DNA from: an uncultured Muribaculaceae bacterium
GTDB lineage: Bacteria; Bacteroidota; Bacteroidia; Bacteroidales; Muribaculaceae
Assembly (NCBI GenBank): GCA_905207535.1
Contig: CAJLLX010000063.1
Coordinates: 1 to 10,760 of the forward strand
Length of the DNA stretch: 10,760 bases
Direction: 5' to 3'
The notes under the pieces are model-generated. The model saw only the letters and a program-made list of their open reading frames with translations. It made no database searches and had not been told where the DNA came from. Shown one piece after another: positions 6,188 to 10,760 of this stretch. Both the position numbers and the translations under genes were made by a program. Position 1 is the stretch's first letter; every line of letters begins with the position of its first letter.

Positions 6188-7192
6188 CTATTTGCTGTAG
6201 GTGCGGGAGCGGTAGGTGCGGGCGTTGCGCAGGTGGGCGTCGTACGACTCCGTAAAGTCGTGATAGCCTGAGCCGTCGGGGCGTGCGCACATGTAGATGT
6301 AGCTGTGTTCGGGGGCATTGAGCACCTGATCGATGGTGCGCGCTTCGGCGAAGCGGATGATGCCCGGGGGCAGACCTTTCACCACATAGGTGTTGTAGGG
6401 CGACTGGATGGAGAGCATGTCGCCGGTGACGCGGCGGATGGTGAAATCGCCTTTGGCGAAGCGCACCGTCGGGTCGGCCTGCAGCCGCATCCCGCGGTTG
6501 AGGCGGTTGAGGTAGAGGCGGGCGATGGTGCCGCGCTCGTCGGTGCGGTTCGACTCTTCCTCGACGATCGATGCCAGAGTGGAGACTTCAAGGGGCGTGA
6601 GGCCGAGTGCGCGGGCCTTGGCGCGGCGCTCTTCAGTCCAGAATCGGGTGTAATTGTCACGTATCTTGGCTATTAGACGCTCAGGGGTGTCGGTCCAGTA
6701 TGCTTCGTAGGTGTCGGGGAGCAGTTCGGATTCCAGTTGCTCTATGCTGATGCTGTCGGCGGCGGCAGCGGCCGACGCAGCGCGGCTGAAATCATCGGCG
6801 GTGAAGTCCATCTTCGATGCCATGCGCCCGGCGAGGTCGTCGAAGGTGCGCACATTGTTGAATGTGACCTTTACAGGCGTCTGACGCCCCTGATCGAGCC
6901 TCCGGGCCACGCGCCACGCCTTGTCGTCGGGCTCCACGCGGTAGGCGCCGCGTGCGGCCTCCACATCTCCGCCCCACAGCATGGCCACACGCCCTCCGAA
7001 CCCCTCGCCGAGGGCGCTTTTTATCGAGTCGCGGGCTTGCTCGGCCGTCGACCCGGCCGGGATGTGGATCCACACCGCCTCCTTGCCGGGGTAGCCGCCG
7101 GTGAGTTGCACGAAATACCATGCTCCACCCGCCAGCACTGCCAGGCACAGCAGGGTGATAATATATTGTTTCACACTTTTTTTCTCCTTCAT
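6188..7192 (-). CDS. mltG: Endolytic murein transglycosylase MltG (YceG-like)
   Basis: This is a single-pass inner-membrane enzyme that cuts nascent peptidoglycan strands and is thought to set glycan length. Residues 9-30 form the N-terminal membrane anchor after a basic start (MKEKKSVKQ), so the catalytic part faces the periplasm. A LysM-like subdomain follows (about 40-105), then the catalytic YceG domain. LLPDTYEAYW (157-166), LASIVEEES (206-214, with E211 at the position of the catalytic glutamate), LQADPTVRF (237-245) and SPYNTYVVKGLPPGII (264-279) are family hallmarks. The length of 334 residues is normal. A -7 box is at 7218-7225. The gene stands alone, divergent from htrA; after its stop I see only weak short hairpins, not a convincing terminator. 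It looks complete and functional. Confidence 0.96.
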   Translation of the reverse strand: MKEKKSVKQYIITLLCLAVLAGGAWYFVQLTGGYPGKEAVWIHIPAGSTAEQARDSIKSALGEGFGGRVAMLWGGDVEAARGAYRVEPDDKAWRVARRLDQGRQTPVKVTFNNVRTFDDLAGRMASKMDFTADDFSRAASAAAAADSISIEQLESELLPDTYEAYWTDTPERLIAKIRDNYTRFWTEERRAKARALGLTPLEVSTLASIVEEESNRTDERGTIARLYLNRLNRGMRLQADPTVRFAKGDFTIRRVTGDMLSIQSPYNTYVVKGLPPGIIRFAEARTIDQVLNAPEHSYIYMCARPDGSGYHDFTESYDAHLRNARTYRSRTYSK

Positions 7193-7217
7193 AGCATATG
7201 CTGATAGATTGCGTCTG

Positions 7218-7225
7218 CAAAGTTA
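7218..7225 (-). promoter_or_regulatory. -7 promoter box of mltG
   Basis: The minus strand reads TAACTTTG (TAnnTTTG). Twenty bases further upstream is TTTTC, a partial match to the -33 element. It is 26 bases before the mltG ATG, so the leader would be about 20 bases. Confidence 0.6.
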
Positions 7226-7340
7226 AGCAATTTCCACCGATGTGTGAAAATCATTCTCCCTCCTCCGGATTTTAACATTTGGACACTCCGTATGGTTCGC
7301 CCCGGCGAGGGCCTCTTCCCGCTTGTGTTTTAATGATTTT

Positions 7341-7348
7341 TACCTTTG
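7341..7348 (+). promoter_or_regulatory. Possible -7 promoter box for htrA
   Basis: TACCTTTG fits TAnnTTTG exactly. The nearest upstream TTG (7323-7325) leaves a spacer of only 15 bases, shorter than usual, so the -33 part is poor. No better box is visible closer to the gene. Confidence 0.4.
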
Positions 7349-7453
7349 TAAACTCAATTTTACTTAACTGAAGGGCGTCATTATTAAACATGGTTAATTG
7401 TTTATGTTAAATTGTACACCTTACTGATTTTCTTTATATATTCGCATCGCTGA

Positions 7454-7482
7454 CGGGGAAATGGCCCTCGGGCTTATCCCCG
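7454..7482 (+). promoter_or_regulatory. Nested hairpin in the htrA leader
   Basis: CGGGGA (7454-7459) pairs with TCCCCG (7477-7482), and inside it GCCC (7464-7467) pairs with GGGC (7470-7473). The structure stands out in an AT-rich leader and is followed by GATTTT rather than a clean T-tract. A role as attenuator, stability element or temperature-sensitive structure is possible but unproven. Confidence 0.35.
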
Positions 7483-7607
7483 ATTTTAACACTTTGTTAT
7501 CACAGATTAAACCATCGCGTACAAAGGCAATCAAATTACATCACAATAGGATTCACACATTACGCAGGTTTCCTGAACGACATAAACAAGAACATCCAAA
7601 AGACTAA
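7461..7607 (+). CDS. Possible 48-codon upstream ORF in the htrA leader
   Basis: An ATG at 7461 inside the leader hairpin opens a frame of 48 codons ending with TAA at 7605-7607, 21 bases before the htrA start. The peptide begins MALGLIPDFNTLL and has a basic, histidine-rich second half (HHNRIHTLRRFPERHKQEH). No family is recognised, no Shine-Dalgarno motif precedes it, and its codons lack the G/C third-position preference of neighbouring genes. It may be chance; it may be a leader peptide. Confidence 0.2.
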   Translation: MALGLIPDFNTLLSQIKPSRTKAIKLHHNRIHTLRRFPERHKQEHPKD

Positions 7608-7617
7608 TTTTTTTTAC

Positions 7618-7622
7618 AGGAG
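7618..7622 (+). promoter_or_regulatory. Shine-Dalgarno-like site of htrA
   Basis: AGGAG lies six bases before ATG 7629. This canonical spacing is noteworthy because the other genes in the window, as is usual in Bacteroidota, lack such a motif. It supports ATG 7629 as the start. Confidence 0.5.
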
Positions 7623-7628
7623 AATAGT

Positions 7629-9170
7629 ATGAAAATTTACGCTAAATTAGCTTTGATGGCAGGCGGAGTGGCTGTGCTCAGTTCCGCCCTTACTGCAGTG
7701 GCGCTCGACCGTCTGCGCGGCGCCGGAAATACTGACAAAGCTTTATTTACCGCCATGAGCGAGGACGGCAGCGCCTCGTCGCGCGGATTCCTCACCGTGA
7801 GCAACTCGGTGACTCCTCCCACCGACTTCACCCATGCCGCCGAGAGCACCATCAACGGTGTGGTGAGCATCAAGAGCTACGCCTCGCCGCGCGGCTATCA
7901 GGGTGGCGACGGTGGCTTCAGCAACCCTCTCTATGAGTTTTTCTTCGGCACTCCTCAGCCGCGTCAGCAGCCCCGCCAGCAGCAACAGCCCAAGGCCGAG
8001 CAGCAGCGCGGCCTCGGCTCGGGTGTCATCCTCAGCTCCGACGGATATATCGTCACCAACAACCATGTGATCCAGGGCGCCGACCGCCTGGAGGTGACCC
8101 TCAACGACAACAGCATCTACAATGCCAAGGTGATCGGCACCGACCCCACCACCGATGTGGCCCTGCTGAAAATCGAGGCTGAAAATCTGCCCGTCATCCC
8201 CGTGGGCGACAGCGACGCCCTCAAGGTGGGCGAGTGGGTGCTTGCCGTGGGCAACCCCTTCGGCTTCACCTCCACTGTGACCACCGGCATCGTCAGCGCC
8301 AAGGCACGCAGCGTGGGCTCGGCTGCCATGGGTCGCCCCATGGGTATCGAGAGCTACATCCAGACCGATGCCGCCGTCAATCCCGGCAACTCGGGCGGAG
8401 CGTTGGTCAACATCAAGGGTGAACTGGTGGGCATCAACACCGCCATCTACTCCGAGACTGGCAGCTACGTGGGTTATTCCTTCGCCATCCCCTCGAGCAT
8501 CGTCACCAAGATTGTCACCGATATCAAGCAGTACGGCACCGTGCAGCGCGCTGTGCTCGGAGTGATGTTCTCCGAACTTACTCCACAGAAAGCCAAGGAG
8601 AAAAACATCACCGCTGTCAACGACGGCATCATGGTGGAGGAACTTGTAGACCGTGGTGCCGCCATGGAGGCCGGCATCAAGGTGGGCGACGTGATTGTCA
8701 GCATCAACGGCGCTCCAACCCACAACACTGCCCAGCTGCAGGGTGAAATCAGCAAATACCGCCCCGGCGACAAGATCAAGGTGGCCTACATCCGCGACAA
8801 CAAGCAGCACTCCGTAGATGTGACCCTCCGCAACAATCAGGGCGGCACACGCCTGGCCAAGGCCGACGACTTCTCGGCCCTCGGATGCGCCCTCAAACCG
8901 CTCACCGAGGCTCAGATGCGCGAGTTCCGTCTCTCCGGCGGCGTGCAGGTGTCGGGCCTTAAGGATGGAAAATTCCGCGAGGCCGGAATCAAGGAGGGCT
9001 TCATCATCGTCGACATCAACAATGCCCGCGTGCGCACCGCCGACGATGTGGAGGAGATCTACAATACCATCATGCACTCGTCGGATAGCGACAAGGTGAT
9101 GTTCATCACCGGCATCTACCCCACCGGCCGCAAGGTCTACTATGCCGTAGACCTCTCCGGCGAGGAGTAA
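7629..9170 (+). CDS. HtrA/DegP-type periplasmic serine protease with two PDZ domains
   Basis: The product is an envelope protease/chaperone that degrades misfolded periplasmic proteins. The 513 residues show, in order, an N-terminal signal or anchor (about 5-26), a trypsin-like domain and two PDZ domains. The triad is visible: H146 in TNNHVIQG, D176 in TTDVALLKI and S255 in NPGNSGGALV. PDZ1 spans about 305-400 (LGVMF, then DGIMVEELVDRGAAMEAGIKVGDVIVSING). PDZ2 spans about 415-505 and has the less usual GGVQVSGLKDGKFREAGIKEGFIIVDIN. Between the N-terminal strand and the catalytic core is a Gln/Pro-rich stretch (109-126, PQPRQQPRQQQQ), at the place of the flexible LA loop in DegP. The gene is monocistronic, with a Shine-Dalgarno motif, a long leader and a downstream terminator. 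Which of the DegP, DegQ or DegS roles it fills cannot be settled; two PDZ domains exclude a DegS-like form. Confidence 0.97.
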   Translation: MKIYAKLALMAGGVAVLSSALTAVALDRLRGAGNTDKALFTAMSEDGSASSRGFLTVSNSVTPPTDFTHAAESTINGVVSIKSYASPRGYQGGDGGFSNPLYEFFFGTPQPRQQPRQQQQPKAEQQRGLGSGVILSSDGYIVTNNHVIQGADRLEVTLNDNSIYNAKVIGTDPTTDVALLKIEAENLPVIPVGDSDALKVGEWVLAVGNPFGFTSTVTTGIVSAKARSVGSAAMGRPMGIESYIQTDAAVNPGNSGGALVNIKGELVGINTAIYSETGSYVGYSFAIPSSIVTKIVTDIKQYGTVQRAVLGVMFSELTPQKAKEKNITAVNDGIMVEELVDRGAAMEAGIKVGDVIVSINGAPTHNTAQLQGEISKYRPGDKIKVAYIRDNKQHSVDVTLRNNQGGTRLAKADDFSALGCALKPLTEAQMREFRLSGGVQVSGLKDGKFREAGIKEGFIIVDINNARVRTADDVEEIYNTIMHSSDSDKVMFITGIYPTGRKVYYAVDLSGEE

Positions 9171-9213
9171 AAATCCGCTCCGGCAATATCTCTAAACTCA
9201 AACATGATTCCCG

Positions 9214-9232
9214 GCGGGGCTACGCGCCCCGC
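9214..9232 (+). other. GC-rich hairpin shortly after htrA
   Basis: A perfect 7-bp stem GCGGGGC/GCCCCGC with a 5-base loop starts 43 bases after the htrA stop. No T-tract follows directly, so it is probably a 3'-end structure upstream of the true terminator at 9282. Confidence 0.4.
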
Positions 9233-9281
9233 TGTCCACTGTTTTAGCTTCCGATAGTACATATAATCAGGAATCTGTCAC

Positions 9282-9324
9282 ATGCCCGGGAGGAGCCTCA
9301 AAGCTCACTCCCGGGCATTTTTTT
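9282..9324 (+). terminator. Intrinsic terminator of htrA
   Basis: A perfect 11-bp stem (9282-9292 with 9308-9318, arm ATGCCCGGGAG) is extended by GAGC/GCTC across a bulged A, followed by seven T (9318-9324). The T-tract overlaps the -33 box of the next promoter. Confidence 0.92.
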
Positions 9325-9353
9325 GTATTATAGCACGAAAATTATTAACTTTG
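9322..9353 (+). promoter_or_regulatory. Bacteroidota promoter of the exported C1 peptidase gene
   Basis: TTTG at 9322-9325, a 20-base spacer, and TAACTTTG at 9346-9353 match both elements of the Bacteroidota consensus. Transcription would start near 9360, leaving a leader of about 50 bases. The -33 element sits on the end of the htrA terminator. Confidence 0.8.
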
Positions 9354-9409
9354 TTGGCAATGGGAGGGGAAAAGGCATAGACATAAATCAATCAAAGACA
9401 GATTCACAG

Positions 9410-10645
9410 ATGAAATCACGCAAATCTCTTGCAGCGCTTTTCGCAGTGGCGGTGGCAGCACTCCCCGCAGCGGCTTTCGGCAACTTCGGCTACGCGGCCG
9501 ACGACGAAAAGGAGGCTCCGGCCGATACCCTCGGGTTTGAATTTAAGGACGTCACTCTGGTGCCCACCACTTCGGTCAAGGACCAGAACAAGAGCGGCAC
9601 ATGCTGGTGCTTCGCCGGCACGTCGATGTTTGAGGACGAGATTGTGCGCCGCGGAGGCAAACCACTCGACCTCAGCGAGATGTTTACCGTGCGTCAGTGC
9701 TACCTCGACAAGGCCGACCGCTATGTGCGCATGTACGGCGCTACCAATTTTGCCGCCGGAGGCAGCATCATGGATGTGCCTTATGTGTGGAAGCGCTACG
9801 GCGCCATCCCCGAGAGCGCTTATCCCGGCCTCAACTACGGCGAGGAGAAGCATGTGCACGGCGAGCTCGACGCCATCCTCAAGGCTTACCTCGACGTGGT
9901 GGTGAAGAAACCCAACAAGCGCATCTCCACCGCCTGGCGCCAGGGTGTGGAGGCTATCCTCGACGCTTACCTCGGCGAGGTGCCCGAGACCTTCGAGGTC
10001 GACGGCAAGACCTACACCCCGCGCTCATATGCCGATGCCCTCGGACTGATGCCCGACGAGTATGTAGCTCTCACTTCGTTCACCCATCACCCTATGTATG
10101 AGCCGTTTGTGCTCGAAGTGGCCGACAACTGGCTCTGGGCTCCCTACGAGAATGTAGAGCTTAACGAACTGAAGGAGGTAGTGGACAACGCCATCGCCAA
10201 CGGATATCCCGTGGTGTGGGCTGCCGACGTGAGCGAGGACGGATTCAAGTGGACCGACGGCGTGGCTCTGATGCCCAAGGTGCGCACCGCCGACGACATG
10301 GAGGGCACCGAGCTCTCGCGCTGGGTACACCTCAGCGACAAGGAGCGCAAGGAGAAGCAGTATGATTTCAAAGGCCCGGTGGAGGAGATCACAGTCACTC
10401 CCGAGATGCGTCAGGAGATGTTCGACCGTCAGGAGACCACCGACGACCACGGCATGGAGATCGTTGGCACCGCCACTGACCGCGAGGGCAACCGCTACTA
10501 CAAGGTGAAAAACTCGTGGGACACAAACCAGAAGTACGACGGATTTTTCTATGTCTCCGAGCCCTACTTTCTGGCCAAGACCCTCAGCATCCTCGTGCAC
10601 CGCGATGCTCTGCCCAAGGCCATAGCCAAGAAGCTGAATAAATAA
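9410..10645 (+). CDS. Exported C1B-type cysteine peptidase (bleomycin hydrolase / aminopeptidase C-like)
   Basis: A 411-residue papain-like peptidase. The catalytic set is visible: oxyanion Q59 (SVKDQNKSG), nucleophile C65 (GTCWCFAG), H347 (DDHGMEIVG) and N368 (VKNSWD). Insertions between C65 and H347 and the overall length fit the C1B (bleomycin hydrolase, PepC) branch rather than compact papains. Residues 1-29 form a classic signal peptide (MKSRKS, then an alanine-rich core ending AGYAA-like), so unlike cytosolic PepC it should act in the periplasm or outside. ATG 9410 is chosen because it starts exactly at the signal peptide; a TTG at 9323 in frame lies inside the terminator and upstream of the promoter. 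NSWD replaces the common NSWG. A lipoprotein gene begins 18 bases after the stop, probably in the same transcript. The likely role is peptide trimming; its substrate is unknown. Confidence 0.92.
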   Translation: MKSRKSLAALFAVAVAALPAAAFGNFGYAADDEKEAPADTLGFEFKDVTLVPTTSVKDQNKSGTCWCFAGTSMFEDEIVRRGGKPLDLSEMFTVRQCYLDKADRYVRMYGATNFAAGGSIMDVPYVWKRYGAIPESAYPGLNYGEEKHVHGELDAILKAYLDVVVKKPNKRISTAWRQGVEAILDAYLGEVPETFEVDGKTYTPRSYADALGLMPDEYVALTSFTHHPMYEPFVLEVADNWLWAPYENVELNELKEVVDNAIANGYPVVWAADVSEDGFKWTDGVALMPKVRTADDMEGTELSRWVHLSDKERKEKQYDFKGPVEEITVTPEMRQEMFDRQETTDDHGMEIVGTATDREGNRYYKVKNSWDTNQKYDGFFYVSEPYFLAKTLSILVHRDALPKAIAKKLNK

Positions 10646-10663
10646 ATCGAATCTCACCGAGCG

Positions 10664-10760
10664 ATGCGGGGAAGTGTCAGACATGCCGCCGGGTGGCTTG
10701 CGGCGATAGTCCTTGCCGGGGCAGCCGCGGGATGTTCTCGCGAACGCCCCTCGGGCCGGC
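10664..10760 (+). CDS. Lipoprotein, 5' fragment, cut by the window end
   Basis: ATG 10664 opens a frame of 32 codons that continues past the right edge. Residues 1-24 form a lipoprotein signal: basic start (MRGSVRH), hydrophobic core (WLAAIVLAGA) and a lipobox ending AAGC with C24 as the lipidated residue, followed by a polar SRERPSGR. It starts 18 bases after the peptidase stop codon without an intervening terminator, so it is likely co-transcribed. The mature protein is not in the window, so no function can be given. Confidence 0.75.
   Translation, partial: MRGSVRHAAGWLAAIVLAGAAAGCSRERPSGR

Larger units (their letters stand above)
7193..7628. other. Divergent mltG/htrA intergenic region with a long htrA leader
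   Basis: These 436 AT-rich bases hold the mltG promoter (7218-7225, minus), a plus-strand -7 box TACCTTTG (7341-7348), a GC-rich nested hairpin (7454-7482), a 48-codon plus-strand frame (7461-7607), a run of eight T (7608-7615) and a Shine-Dalgarno motif (7618-7622). If the 7341 box is used, the htrA leader is about 270 bases, much longer than any other leader in the window. Confidence 0.6.

Noticed and set aside
7412..7440. Enterobacterial-looking promoter TTGTAC-N17-TATATA upstream of htrA
   Set aside because: Bacteroidota primary sigma factors do not use this consensus; in an AT-rich gap such matches are common by chance.
7743..9077. A 444-codon open frame on the minus strand opposite htrA
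   Set aside because: Same effect as above: long antisense frames arise from GC-rich codon usage. The plus-strand frame has a complete protease triad and PDZ domains.
9323..9409. Extension of the cysteine peptidase to an in-frame TTG at 9323
   Set aside because: The extra 29 residues would be encoded across the terminator and the promoter and would place the signal peptide internally. ATG 9410 fits the signal peptide exactly.
1..10760. CRISPR arrays, insertion sequences, phage genes, defence or toxin-antitoxin modules
   Set aside because: I looked on both strands for repeated spacers, transposase or integrase motifs and paired small genes and found none with support.

Overview
The window looks like a chromosomal segment of a GC-rich member of the Bacteroidales (Bacteroidota). 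The lineage call rests on three things: coding sequences are GC-rich with G/C third positions while gaps are AT-rich; several genes are preceded by the Bacteroidota -7 box TAnnTTTG, twice with a correctly spaced -33 TTTG; and a remnant of a hybrid two-component system regulator is present. A Muribaculaceae- or Alistipes-like gut organism would fit, but genus is not decidable from this sequence.

Layout, left to right. On the minus strand lie the 5' part of a CPA2-type cation:proton antiporter (running off the left edge) and, 47 bases upstream of it, asd (aspartate-semialdehyde dehydrogenase); they probably form one transcript. Diverging from asd on the plus strand is an iron-type superoxide dismutase gene followed by a strong hairpin. 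Next on the minus strand comes a 114-codon remnant that fuses the export signal and first residues of a hybrid two-component sensor to the last part of an AraC-type DNA-binding domain. Behind it, also on the minus strand, is a small winged-helix protein gene with its own terminator. A 394-base divergent gap with two promoters leads to a plus-strand DUF1015 gene. A 44-base palindromic repeat, a 45-base two-way terminator and a minus-strand tRNA-Arg(CCG) gene follow, packed together.

The right half has mltG (septation/lytic transglycosylase) on the minus strand, a 436-base divergent gap that holds a long leader, and a plus-strand htrA/degP-type periplasmic protease with two PDZ domains. Its terminator T-tract also supplies the -33 box of the next promoter, which drives an exported bleomycin-hydrolase-like cysteine peptidase. 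Eighteen bases after that gene a lipoprotein gene starts and runs off the right edge.

Most of the genes are housekeeping or envelope functions: amino-acid synthesis (asd), ion balance (antiporter), oxidative stress (sodB), wall metabolism (mltG) and envelope proteolysis (htrA, exported C1 peptidase). No CRISPR array, insertion sequence, phage module or obvious defence system is visible. The most unusual items are the collapsed two-component regulator, the palindromic repeat, the htrA leader with a possible 48-codon upstream ORF, and the terminator/promoter overlap. I see no convincing new multi-gene system.
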